From positions 1 through 64,000 of the forward strand of contig DAOUBQ010000046.1 of NCBI GenBank assembly GCA_034432755.1: a stretch of DNA of 64,000 nt, in the 5' to 3' direction. The translations under genes and the position numbers were made by a program. Positions 48,308 to 56,689 of this stretch are shown here, piece after piece. Numbering within the stretch: the stretch's first letter is position 1; every line of letters starts with the position of its first letter. The notes under the pieces were generated by a model. The model was not told where the DNA came from. It searched no databases and saw only the letters and a program-made list of their open reading frames with translations. The DNA comes from UBA5195 sp034432755. GTDB taxonomy: Bacteria; Chloroflexota; Anaerolineae; Anaerolineales; Villigracilaceae.

Positions 48308-49328
48308 CCCCCACCAGTTTGCCGGGCAGTTCGTTAAGCGTCCCAGCCCCGGCGCAGAACATGGTGACCTGAAGTTGCCGCCGGGTGAGTTTCATCATCG
48401 CAACAGCATTTTCGGTGGAGATGGCGGCTGCCTTGAGGAATTGCCCGGCCATGCCGCCTAACGAGGCCCCCAGGGCCAGGCATTTGGCAATCTCCAGGCC
48501 ATCTTTGAGGCCGCCGCTGGCGAAAATGGTCATGTTTGGGGCTGCCTTGCGAACCAGGCCAATCGATTCAGCCGTAGGGATGCCCCAGCCGACGAAGGTG
48601 GCTGCCAGATTGCGGAGGAATTCATCGGGCGCGCGATACATTTCAACCTGCGACCAACTCGTTCCGCCTGCCCCGGCCACGTCAATAGCTGCCACGCCGC
48701 ATTCGGCCAGGATTTTGGCTGTCCGCTCAGAAATGCCCCAGCCGACTTCTTTGGCAATGACTGGCACGTCCAGTTTTTTGCACACCTGTTCGATTTTTTT
48801 TGCCAGCCCCTTCCAGTTTACATCGCCGCCGTGCTGTACGGCTTCTTGAAGGGGGTTCAGGTGCAGGTAAAGTGCGTCGGCTTCAATCATCTCTACGGCG
48901 CGCTGGCACTGCTCGAGCCCGTAACCATAATTGAGTTGTACCGCGCCCAGGTTGGCAAACAGCAGGATGTCGGGAGCAACTTTCCGTACGCGGAACGAAT
49001 CGGCCTGCTCGGGGTGTTCAATGGCGGCCCGCTGGCTGCCCACGCCCATTGCCAGGCCGCATTCTTGGGCTGCTTCGGCCAGGCGCATGTTAATCGAACC
49101 GGCATCCTTTGTCCCGCCGGTCATGGAGCTGACCAGGATGGGAGCCTGTAATTGCTTGCCAAACAGGCTGAGGCGGGTATCTACCTCGTCCAAATCTAAT
49201 TCGGGTAAGGCCTCGTGGATGAAATACACATTCTCCAGCCCGGTGGTCAATGCCGAGCGCACATTCCGCTCCAAATTGATTTTGATGTGGTCGTCTTTTC
49301 GTTCGGTAATTGGCGCAACTTTTGACAT
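48303..49328 (-). CDS. fni: isopentenyl-diphosphate delta-isomerase, type 2
   Basis: A 341-residue FMN- and NADPH-dependent isomerase interconverting IPP and DMAPP. Signatures are ITERKDDHIKINLERNVRSA, LVSSMTGGTKDAGSINMRLA, VGSQRAAIEHPEQADSF, HLNPLQEAVQHGGDVNWKGL, VAGAGGTSW and FASGGLKDGLEIAKCLALGA. Type 2 IDI usually accompanies the mevalonate pathway, and mevalonate kinase is at 2744-3679. ATG 49328 is chosen because similarity starts there; the frame up to 49442 crosses the acpP promoter. The gene is divergent from acpP. Confidence 0.94.
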   Translation of the reverse strand: MSKVAPITERKDDHIKINLERNVRSALTTGLENVYFIHEALPELDLDEVDTRLSLFGKQLQAPILVSSMTGGTKDAGSINMRLAEAAQECGLAMGVGSQRAAIEHPEQADSFRVRKVAPDILLFANLGAVQLNYGYGLEQCQRAVEMIEADALYLHLNPLQEAVQHGGDVNWKGLAKKIEQVCKKLDVPVIAKEVGWGISERTAKILAECGVAAIDVAGAGGTSWSQVEMYRAPDEFLRNLAATFVGWGIPTAESIGLVRKAAPNMTIFASGGLKDGLEIAKCLALGASLGGMAGQFLKAAAISTENAVAMMKLTRRQLQVTMFCAGAGTLNELPGKLVGV

Positions 49329-49383
49329 GGGTTTGTGTTCCTGTGTAGTGAAATGCGTGGTGGCAAAGGCATCCGAAGTGGTG

Positions 49384-49389
49384 TAAAAT
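49384..49389 (+). promoter_or_regulatory. -10 box of acpP
   Basis: TAAAAT, 42 bases before ATG 49432, with TGGCAA 17 bp upstream as a weak -35. The ribosome site is AGGAGG. Confidence 0.45.
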
Positions 49390-49431
49390 GTCCCCTGCGT
49401 AAAAAAACGTTGAACCCTACAGGAGGAAGTT

Positions 49432-49665
49432 ATGTCTGACACTTATTCTGAAATCAAGGCTATCATCGTTGATTTGCTCGGTGTGGATGAGAGCAAGGTC
49501 ACGATGGAAGCCCGTTTCCGCGAAGACCTGGAAGCCGATTCGCTCGACCTGGTGGAACTCATCATGGCTTTTGAGGACAAATTCGGCGCGGAAATCTCTG
49601 ATGAAGACGCCCAGAAGATTACCACCGTGGGCGAGGCTGTCAAGTACATCGAAAGCCACAAGTAA
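49432..49665 (+). CDS. acpP: acyl carrier protein
   Basis: A 77-residue ACP. The phosphopantetheine Ser is in EADSLDLVELIM (DSLD motif). The protein is acidic and of standard length, with the ending TVGEAVKYIESHK. It carries acyl groups in fatty acid synthesis. A strong ribosome site (ACAGGAGGAAG) precedes ATG 49432. It stands alone, without fab genes, in this window. Confidence 0.95.
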   Translation: MSDTYSEIKAIIVDLLGVDESKVTMEARFREDLEADSLDLVELIMAFEDKFGAEISDEDAQKITTVGEAVKYIESHK

Positions 49666-49684
49666 TCTGGAGGTATTATACATT

Positions 49685-49748
49685 GTAGGACAGGTCTGAG
49701 ACCTGTCCTACGCGTTTGTATTAAGGAAAGACAGGTCTGAGACCTGTC
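49685..49748. terminator. two near-identical palindromes between acpP and sucD
   Basis: The first (49685-49711) has perfect 13-bp arms, GTAGGACAGGTCT and AGACCTGTCCTAC, around one G. The second (49730-49748) repeats the GACAGGTCT / AGACCTGTC core around one G. They lie between convergent genes and probably stop transcription both ways. They do not contain the GTCCCGAAGG stem. Confidence 0.65.
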
Positions 49749-49756
49749 CTTCTTAT

Positions 49757-50617
49757 TTATTTTAGCAACGACGGGATTTCTTCGGGATGTTTGGCGACTT
49801 TGACACCAGCCGCCTCAAGCGCTTTGATTTTGGCTTCGGCTGTCCCCTCGCCGCCTTCGACGATGGCCCCGGCGTGGCCCATGCGCTTGCCTGGGGGCGC
49901 GGTTTGCCCGGCGATGAAGCCAACGACGGGTTTGGTCATCTTGGTGGCGATGAATTCGGCCGCTTTCTCCTCGTCCGTGCCGCCGATTTCGCCAATCATG
50001 ACCACTTTATCAGTGTGAGGGTCATCTTCGAACATTTGCAGCACGTCAATGTGATTCGTGCCATTGACCGGGTCGCCGCCGATGCCCACGCAGGTACTTG
50101 CGCCCATGCCCATCTGCTTGAGCGCGTATAACACTTCGTAAGTCAGCGTGCCAGAGCGCGAGACGATGCCCACGTTGCCGGGGATGGCGATGTTGCCGGG
50201 GATGATGCCCACTTTGGCTTCACCAGGGGTCAGCAGGCCAGGGCAGTTTGGGCCGAGCAGGCGCACGCCCTTCTGGTCAATGTAGTTACGCACGCGCATC
50301 ATATCGCTGACCGGGATGCCCTCGGTGATGCAGACGATGAAGGGGATGCCGGCATCAGCGGCCTCGAAGATGGAATCAGCGGCGAAGCGCGCCGGGACGA
50401 AGATGATGCTGGTATTTGCGCCGGTGGCTTCGGCGGCAATTTTGACCGAGTCGAAGACCGGAATTTTGTCATCCACCCACTGGCCACCTTTGCCAGGCGT
50501 GACGCCGGCCACCACATTGGTGCCGTAGGCAACCATTTGACGGGTGTGGAAGAGGCCTTCGCTTCCGGTAATGCCCTGCACGAGCAGGCGGGTATCTTTG
50601 TTGACCAGGATGCTCAT
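49757..50617 (-). CDS. sucD: succinyl-CoA synthetase alpha subunit
   Basis: A 286-residue ADP/GDP-forming succinate-CoA ligase alpha chain of the TCA cycle. The CoA-binding fold is LVQGITGSEGLFHTRQMVAY. The middle motif is LLGPNCPGLLTPGEAKVGII and the phospho-His is in GFIAGQTAPPGKRMGHAGAI. ATG 50617 begins five bases after the sucC stop codon; longer frames run into sucC. It is encoded second in a sucCD operon. Confidence 0.95.
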   Translation of the reverse strand: MSILVNKDTRLLVQGITGSEGLFHTRQMVAYGTNVVAGVTPGKGGQWVDDKIPVFDSVKIAAEATGANTSIIFVPARFAADSIFEAADAGIPFIVCITEGIPVSDMMRVRNYIDQKGVRLLGPNCPGLLTPGEAKVGIIPGNIAIPGNVGIVSRSGTLTYEVLYALKQMGMGASTCVGIGGDPVNGTNHIDVLQMFEDDPHTDKVVMIGEIGGTDEEKAAEFIATKMTKPVVGFIAGQTAPPGKRMGHAGAIVEGGEGTAEAKIKALEAAGVKVAKHPEEIPSLLK

Positions 50618-50621
50618 GGGA

Positions 50622-51758
50622 TTAAGCTCCTTTCGCAGCGGCGACGGCCTTTTGGGCAGCATCAGCCAGGGTTTCGGCGGTGATCATGTTGGCGTTTGCC
50701 AGCAGGGCGCGGCCTTCTTCGTAATTTGTGCCAACCAGGCGCACTACCATTGGCACGCTGGGTTTGACTTCTTCCATGGCAGTAATCAGGCCACGGGCCA
50801 CTTCGTCACAGCGCGTGATGCCGCCAAAGATGTTGATGAGAATGGCTCTCACGTTGGGGTCGGCCAGGATGATGCGCATGGCTGCGGCGACTTTTTCGGC
50901 ACCCGCGCCGCCGCCAATATCGAGAAAATTGGCCGGTTCGCCGCCGAAGAATTTCAGGATGTCCATGGAGGCCATCGCCAGGCCGGCGCCATTGACCATG
51001 CAGCCAATGTTGCCATCCAGTTTGATGAAGGTCAGGCCGTATTTGCGGGCTTCCACTTCAGAGGGGGCGTCTTCGTCGGTATCGCGCATTTCCGAAAGGT
51101 CAGGATGGCGGAAGAGGGCGTTATCATCAATGAGCATTTTGCCGTCGAGCGCCACCAAGCGTTTATCTTTGCTGATGATGAGCGGGTTGATTTCGGACAG
51201 GGTAGCGTCGTTGTCAACGTAGGCCTGCCATAGGCCTTTGAGGATTTCACCAAAGGATTTCCAGTATTCGCGCGGCAGGTCAATTCCGGCGGCGATGTCA
51301 CGAGTCTGATAATCTTTGATGCCTAGCAAGGGGTTGACGTGAACTTTGATGATTTTTTCGGGATTGGTGCGGGCAACTTCTTCGATTTCTACGCCCCCAG
51401 CGGCGGAACACATGATGACGGGTTTTTTGGCGGCCCGGTCGTTGGTGATGCCGAGGTAAATTTCCTGTTCGATGGCGGCGGCTTCATCTACTAATACTTT
51501 GCGCACTGGCAGCCCTTTGATTTCCATGGACAGAATTTGGGTGGCAAGCAGTTCGGCTTCTTGCGGGTCTTTGGCGACTTTAATGCCGCCGGCTTTGCCG
51601 CGTCCGCCAACCAACACCTGCGATTTAATAACAACGCGGCCACCGAGCTCTTCAGCAATATGCCTTGCCTCGCTTGCGGTCGCCGCCACTCTCCCTTTGG
51701 GGATGGGTATCCCATAGCGGGAGAAAATCTGTTTGGACTGATATTCGTGGAGCTTCAT
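50622..51758 (-). CDS. sucC: succinyl-CoA synthetase beta subunit
   Basis: A 378-residue beta chain with the ATP-grasp domain (MKLHEYQSKQIFSRYGIPIP, VIKSQVLVGGRGKAGGIKVA) and the C-terminal ligase domain (GAGLAMASMDILKFFGGEPA, ANFLDIGGGA, INIFGGITRCDEVA). It pairs with SucD. ATG 51758 is preferred to a GTG at 51767; GGGAG lies about ten bases upstream. Confidence 0.95.
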   Translation of the reverse strand: MKLHEYQSKQIFSRYGIPIPKGRVAATASEARHIAEELGGRVVIKSQVLVGGRGKAGGIKVAKDPQEAELLATQILSMEIKGLPVRKVLVDEAAAIEQEIYLGITNDRAAKKPVIMCSAAGGVEIEEVARTNPEKIIKVHVNPLLGIKDYQTRDIAAGIDLPREYWKSFGEILKGLWQAYVDNDATLSEINPLIISKDKRLVALDGKMLIDDNALFRHPDLSEMRDTDEDAPSEVEARKYGLTFIKLDGNIGCMVNGAGLAMASMDILKFFGGEPANFLDIGGGAGAEKVAAAMRIILADPNVRAILINIFGGITRCDEVARGLITAMEEVKPSVPMVVRLVGTNYEEGRALLANANMITAETLADAAQKAVAAAKGA

Positions 51759-51833
51759 GCGGGTCACTCTCCCAGATGATAAGTTTTAGTAACTCCCAGT
51801 CTTGCGGCAAAATTATACCACCAACGAAAAATG

Positions 51834-51860
51834 TCCCAAAGGTTGAAACTCTTCGGGACG
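51834..51860 (-). terminator. terminator, GTCCCGAAG family
   Basis: On the minus strand, GTCCCGAAG, a 9-base loop, CTTTGGGAC (one mismatch), then ATTTTTC. It lies between the end of the membrane-NHL gene (52022) and sucC. Confidence 0.7.
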
Positions 51861-51879
51861 ATGGCTTTCTCCAAATCCA

Positions 51880-52012
51880 ATTTCGAGATAAAAAACAAAC
51901 AGGACCGCAGGATTTAAGGATGACAGCCCAGAAAGCGGGGGAAAACATCCTTTTATCCTGTATATCCTGTTATGCCAGGAAACAAAGCAATCATGAGAAG
52001 CCTTGCCGTTTG
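51880..52012. repeat. dispersed repeat C, copy 3
   Basis: Homologous to 20641-20777: AAAAAACAAAC, CAGGA, AAGGATGACAG, AGCGGGGGAAAACATCC, TATCCTGTATATCCTGTT, AAACAAAGC, ATCATGAGAAGCC. The inner TCCTG runs pair with the CAGGA words, so the element can fold. Confidence 0.7.
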
Positions 52013-52021
52013 GGTTTGCGT

Positions 52022-55000
52022 TTAAGGCAGGCTGAAACGCATCACCCGCCCATTGCCTGCATCAGTCACCCAGATGTGGCCGTCCTTGTCAATGGCGATA
52101 CCACTCGCCAAGCCAAAATTCTCCGGCCCGACGCCAAAGGTGCCCCACAACTGGACAAACTCACCGTTCGATTCGAACTGGATAACGCGGTAGCCTTCGG
52201 GGTCGGTGATGAAGACGTTGCCATCTTTGGAGATAGCGATGTAGGGTTTGTTTTCCAGGTTTTGGCTCTTCCAGCCGCGCACCGGCCATTGCAAGACGGG
52301 GATGTAGGTCACATCATCTTCGAGCGGGCTGAAGACCTGCACGCGCTGGTTCCAGGTGTCGGTGACATAGACATTTCCTTTTGCGTCCAGTTTCACATCA
52401 ACGGGTTCGTTGAATTGCCCTGGCTGCAAGCCCGTGTCGCCAAACGCGCCCAGGATGTTGCCGTTTGAGTCGTAAATGACGATGCGCTTGTTGCCGGTGT
52501 CGGCCACAAAGACCCGCCCTTTGGCATCCACTGTGATTCCGCGCGGGCCATAGAGCGCGCCGGGGGTATCAGTCAGCCCAAGCACACCCCAGGCTGTGAG
52601 CGGTTGGCCGTCTTTGGTGAATTTCTGCACGCGATGATTCCAGGTATCGGTGACGTAGACGCTGCCATCCGGGCCGACGGCCACGCCCCAGGGTTCGTTG
52701 AAGGTTCCCAGGGGGGCTTCGCCGCTGTTCAGGTCGCCGAACGTGCCAAAGGTGTTGAGCAGCTGCCCATCGGGCGAGAAGTGTTGAATGCGGTGATTGC
52801 GCGAATCGGCCACATAGAGCGTGCCATCAGGAGCAAAGGCCAAGCCACGCGGGGCATTGAACTGACCGGGTTCGATGCCGGGCTCCCCGAAGATAATATC
52901 CGCTGCGAGGGTGGTCATGCCCTCGGCATACGGGTCGGGTTTCATATCGGCAGCTTTAATGCCATAGTTCCAGACCAGGTCGGCCACATCTTTGCGGATG
53001 TAAAGCCGCATTCGGTCGGAGGGGTCCCAGTTGGAATCAACCAGCCCGGTTTTGCCGGTCAACTGGGCGTAGCGGGTGTAGTCACGGTTGAGCCAGATGT
53101 CGAAGATGGCGGCGCGCATGGCCGGGTCGCCGATGGCGTTGCAGAGGCGGGAATAGTCGCGGTTGCGAATCAGTTTGAAGACGCTCAGAAGGCCAGTGCA
53201 GGGATAATCTTCGGGGAACGGCTCATCGGGGTAGAAACGCTCACTCACCAGGTTGAAGTAATCCTGGTTGGGCCAGACCATGCGGATGTAGTCGAACCGG
53301 AAGTAGTCTTCCCCAACCACAGGTTCGATTTTGGAGAAGTTGTTATCGCCAACGATGATGGCTGGCACGTCGCGCAGCGACATATCGGGGTTGCTGCCGT
53401 AGAAGCGGGAATTGGGGTAATGGATCATGTACCACGACATGGGCCAGGAGACGTCGTCGTCATAGGCAACGACGATCTCGTAGGGCGTGCCAACGGTGCG
53501 CAGCGAGAGGGCCTGTACTTCGCGTAAGACATCTTTAACGCCGGTGTAACTATGGGCGTAGACGAGGTATTCTTGCCCGCTATCGTAATTGAGGTAAGCG
53601 GCGCGGAAGGAGGTGCGGATGGTGAGCAGGGTAAATATGCCGAAGAAGGCCAACAGCGCCAGGTAAGCGGCCTGCTTTACGTCCCACTCATCGAGCAGAC
53701 GGATTAAGCCGTAGCCGCTGGCTAGCGCGCCAAACACGGCAAACAGGAAGGTGGTTGTGGCTTGCAACTGGCCCAGTTCCATACCCTCGAAGGGGCGGGG
53801 GCTGCCCAACAGCGAGGCAAACGCTGCCAGCGCGCTGGAGACGAACACGACGACCAACGCCAGGACGAGCAGGGCGTTGCGGCGGCGCAGTTCGGCCCAA
53901 TCCACCCGCTCGATGACCGCGCCGATGGCCCAGCCGCCAAACAGGACGAAGGGTAGTGCGATGTGGATGGTGAGCCAGGGCATGCGTTCCCCGGCAATGC
54001 TAAAGGCCGCCAGATTGCCGACCGACCACCAGCCAAGCAGGGAGTAGGTGTTGAGCAGGTTGACTGAGACGAGGTCGGTTTTCTGTTGAGCTTGCTTGAG
54101 CCAGCGCGCGCCCACGATGAATGCAAAGAGGACTGCCAGGGCTGGCAGGTATTCGTAAACGGGAACCTGTATCAGCGCGTAATAGTAAAGCGGCTGGCTG
54201 CCTCGTTCTACCCCGTGCTGTTCAATCCAATAACCAAGCGAACCTATCAATCCAGTGAAAAAGCCCGCGCCGTTAGTAAACATGGTGGTATAGAAGACGG
54301 TGAAAATCGAATAGAATACGAGCGCAATCTTCCACCACAGGTGACGATTCCAGAACAGGCCCAGGAAAACCGCCAGCGCAACGAAAACGACCAGGATGAA
54401 GGACATCAAGACGATGCTTGAGATTGTGAAGGTTTGCAAATCCGACGCATTAATGGGGATGGCAACCGGTATGCCCCACCATTTTTGGGTGAGCGGCGAG
54501 AGATATTCCATTGGGAAGGCGGCCAGCATGGGCAAAACGAGCGTGCCGGTGACCATTGCCAAGTCGAAGGCGCGTTCCTTGCGGATGTTCTCCATGCCAT
54601 AGCCGCGAATGCCGAAAAAGATGGTCGCGCCAATGGCCGCAATTCCGATGATTCCCAGGACATATTCCGGGGCAAGGCCGGTTTCGGGGGGCGCAAGTGG
54701 GGAATCGACCTGCCCCGGCACCGAGGGCGGGGCCGTCATGGCGGGGTCGAGCGTCGGTTTGCCCTCCGACATGCGCCACAAGAGCGCCCCGCCCAGGAAC
54801 AGCGCGCCAATCATCAGGCTGACCAGAAAAGCGCGGAACTCTTGGATCGCATTTTGCCAGGGGCGGCGCGTAATGCGGACAATCAGGTATACCGCCAGGA
54901 AAATGAGCAGGAGCGCATCGTAAATGAACGCGGTTTCTTTGACGGTAAAGTGCATGACCTGGGCAACGGCCAGGATGTAAAGGTAACGCGCTTCGCCCAC

Positions 55001-55495
55001 TTCCAGGTAGCGCAGGACCGCATAGAGCATGACCATGCCATACAGAACGGCAAATACGTCCTCACGCACATAGCGCCCATAAAAAAGCATGTAGGGTGAA
55101 AACAGCATGAGGATACCCGCCGCAATCACCCCGACGCGACCCAGGTAACGCCGCCAGGGCCACAGCAGCCAGACCATGGCGATGCTGAACAAGACTGAGG
55201 GAATGCGCGCGGTGAAATCATTCGCGCCAAATATAAAATAGGACAGCGCAATAAAATGATACATGCTCGTCCCATGCATCATTGGGTTATGCAAATAGCC
55301 GCGCCCTTCGGCCAGTTCGTTTGAGAAATAGGTGTGCAGGCTCTCGTCGTGGCTCATGACGCGCGTTTCCAGGTCGTAAAAGCGCGTGAAAATGGTGAGC
55401 AGGACGATGACGGCAAAGACCAGGACTTCGATGGTCAGCCAGGGAAGGGCGGGGATGGGGGTTTTATCCAACCAGGTTCGTTTTTCGTCGCTCAT
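52022..55495 (-). CDS. TIGR03663-type membrane protein (Agl23-like) fused to NHL propeller
   Basis: A 1157-residue protein. The first 650 residues hold about a dozen or more helices in a glycosyltransferase-39/PMT-like fold, with the early acidic motif FYDLETRVMSHDESLHTYFS and FYGRYVREDVFAVLYGMVML, as in TIGR03663 proteins (related to archaeal Agl23). A soluble domain follows (about 650-880). The last 280 residues are NHL repeats: FNAPRGLAFAPDGTLYVADS, NEPWGVAVGPDGSVYVTDTW, YGPRGITVDAKGRVFVADTG. The role is likely lipid-linked sugar transfer or flipping with an external propeller. TTGACA and a TATAAG-like box lie upstream near 55510-55535. Confidence 0.85.
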   Translation of the reverse strand: MSDEKRTWLDKTPIPALPWLTIEVLVFAVIVLLTIFTRFYDLETRVMSHDESLHTYFSNELAEGRGYLHNPMMHGTSMYHFIALSYFIFGANDFTARIPSVLFSIAMVWLLWPWRRYLGRVGVIAAGILMLFSPYMLFYGRYVREDVFAVLYGMVMLYAVLRYLEVGEARYLYILAVAQVMHFTVKETAFIYDALLLIFLAVYLIVRITRRPWQNAIQEFRAFLVSLMIGALFLGGALLWRMSEGKPTLDPAMTAPPSVPGQVDSPLAPPETGLAPEYVLGIIGIAAIGATIFFGIRGYGMENIRKERAFDLAMVTGTLVLPMLAAFPMEYLSPLTQKWWGIPVAIPINASDLQTFTISSIVLMSFILVVFVALAVFLGLFWNRHLWWKIALVFYSIFTVFYTTMFTNGAGFFTGLIGSLGYWIEQHGVERGSQPLYYYALIQVPVYEYLPALAVLFAFIVGARWLKQAQQKTDLVSVNLLNTYSLLGWWSVGNLAAFSIAGERMPWLTIHIALPFVLFGGWAIGAVIERVDWAELRRRNALLVLALVVVFVSSALAAFASLLGSPRPFEGMELGQLQATTTFLFAVFGALASGYGLIRLLDEWDVKQAAYLALLAFFGIFTLLTIRTSFRAAYLNYDSGQEYLVYAHSYTGVKDVLREVQALSLRTVGTPYEIVVAYDDDVSWPMSWYMIHYPNSRFYGSNPDMSLRDVPAIIVGDNNFSKIEPVVGEDYFRFDYIRMVWPNQDYFNLVSERFYPDEPFPEDYPCTGLLSVFKLIRNRDYSRLCNAIGDPAMRAAIFDIWLNRDYTRYAQLTGKTGLVDSNWDPSDRMRLYIRKDVADLVWNYGIKAADMKPDPYAEGMTTLAADIIFGEPGIEPGQFNAPRGLAFAPDGTLYVADSRNHRIQHFSPDGQLLNTFGTFGDLNSGEAPLGTFNEPWGVAVGPDGSVYVTDTWNHRVQKFTKDGQPLTAWGVLGLTDTPGALYGPRGITVDAKGRVFVADTGNKRIVIYDSNGNILGAFGDTGLQPGQFNEPVDVKLDAKGNVYVTDTWNQRVQVFSPLEDDVTYIPVLQWPVRGWKSQNLENKPYIAISKDGNVFITDPEGYRVIQFESNGEFVQLWGTFGVGPENFGLASGIAIDKDGHIWVTDAGNGRVMRFSLP

Positions 55496-55555
55496 ACGTC
55501 TCTCTTGTCAAGGGAATGCGTGACTTATACATCAATGTCGTTGTTCTGGCAAGTT

Positions 55556-56614
55556 TCAGACTCGTGACGCCAACTGTCCGCAACCGGCCTGAATATCAAT
55601 GCCGCGCCGAACACGAACGGTGCATGGGATGCCGTTCTGCTGCAGCACTTGCTTGAAGGCTTCAGCGCGCTCGCGGGTGGTGGTCTGCCCGGTGTAGCCG
55701 GTGGTGGGGTTGAGCGGGATGGCGTTGACGTGGCAGAGCATCCCTTTAAGTAGGGCAGCGAGTTTGGCGGCCACTTCGGGAGTGTCGTTCACGCCCTGAA
55801 TCAGCGCCCACTCAAAGGTAATGCGGCGGTTGGTGGCGGCCACGTATTCGCGGCAGGCAGACATGAGTTCGGCGATGGGATAGCGTTTGTTAACCGGCAT
55901 CATGGCCGAGCGGGCCTCATCTTCAACGGCATGAAGCGAAACGGCCAGGTTCACTTGGCGCTTTTCCTCGGCAAAGCGGCGGATGGCGGGGACCAGGCCG
56001 GAGGTGGAAATAGTAAAGCGCCGCGCGCCAAAGTTGTAGCCTTCAGGGTCGTTCAGCCGGTCAATGGCAGACAGGGTGTTATCGTAATTGTGAAAAGGCT
56101 CGCCCATGCCCATCAGCACCACATTCGTCACCGACTCGCCGCACTCGCGCAGCATTCGGGCATAATACATCACCTGGGCCACGATTTCGCCGCTCGAAAG
56201 GTGGCGCTTGAAACCCATTTGCCCGGTGGCACAAAAGGTACAGCCCATGGCGCAGCCCACCTGGGTGGAGATGCACAGCGTTCGGCGAGTGCGGCCCTGA
56301 AATGTATCTGGGTCGTAACGCATTAAGACGGCTTCGATTTGGCGGCCATCGGGCAGTTGGAAGAGCGTTTTGCGGGTTTGGCCGTCACGCGAATCGAGTT
56401 TGGCGGTGGGGGTCAAAATCTGCCAATCAAATTCTGTCTGCAGCTGCTCGCGCAGGGCCTGGGGCAGAGTGCTGAATTCTTCGGGGGTATTCCAAAGATT
56501 TTTATAAAGGCCCTGCCAGATTTGCCAGGCACGGTAGGCTGGCTGCCCCCAGCCGGTTACCAGTTCGGTCAGGGCAGGCAGGTCGAGATCGTAAATGGTT
56601 TTGCGAGTCATCAT
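55556..56614 (-). CDS. rlmN: 23S rRNA (adenine2503-C2) methyltransferase RlmN
   Basis: A 352-residue radical-SAM methyltransferase acting on A2503 of 23S rRNA and on some tRNAs. The cluster motif is CISTQVGCAMGCTFCATGQM (CxxxCxxC). The methyl-carrying Cys is in RRGIDIQAGCGQL near the C-terminus. Other signatures are VLMGMGEPFHNYDN, RRFTISTSGLVPAIRRF and FEWALIQGVNDTPEVAAKL. It is divergent from secA. A TAGAAT box six bases before the ATG fits leaderless expression, although AAGGAGG also lies about 15 bases upstream. Confidence 0.96.
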   Translation of the reverse strand: MMTRKTIYDLDLPALTELVTGWGQPAYRAWQIWQGLYKNLWNTPEEFSTLPQALREQLQTEFDWQILTPTAKLDSRDGQTRKTLFQLPDGRQIEAVLMRYDPDTFQGRTRRTLCISTQVGCAMGCTFCATGQMGFKRHLSSGEIVAQVMYYARMLRECGESVTNVVLMGMGEPFHNYDNTLSAIDRLNDPEGYNFGARRFTISTSGLVPAIRRFAEEKRQVNLAVSLHAVEDEARSAMMPVNKRYPIAELMSACREYVAATNRRITFEWALIQGVNDTPEVAAKLAALLKGMLCHVNAIPLNPTTGYTGQTTTRERAEAFKQVLQQNGIPCTVRVRRGIDIQAGCGQLASRV

Positions 56615-56620
56615 GGCCTG

Positions 56621-56626
56621 ATTCTA
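56621..56626 (-). promoter_or_regulatory. possible leaderless -10 box of rlmN
   Basis: TAGAAT on the minus strand with six bases to ATG 56614. Confidence 0.35.
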
Positions 56627-56659
56627 ACACCTCCTTCCCATTCAGCGCTGACGCGGCTA

Positions 56660-56668
56660 TGCTATAAT
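56660..56668 (+). promoter_or_regulatory. extended -10 promoter of secA
   Basis: TGCTATAAT, an extended -10, 21 bases before ATG 56690. A GAAAGG ribosome site lies six bases before the ATG. Confidence 0.65.
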
Positions 56669-56689
56669 TTCCGTTCTGAAAGGCCAATT

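Noticed and set aside
52604..53527. 307-codon open frame on the plus strand
   Set aside because: Antisense shadow of the membrane-NHL gene, produced by GC-biased third positions.
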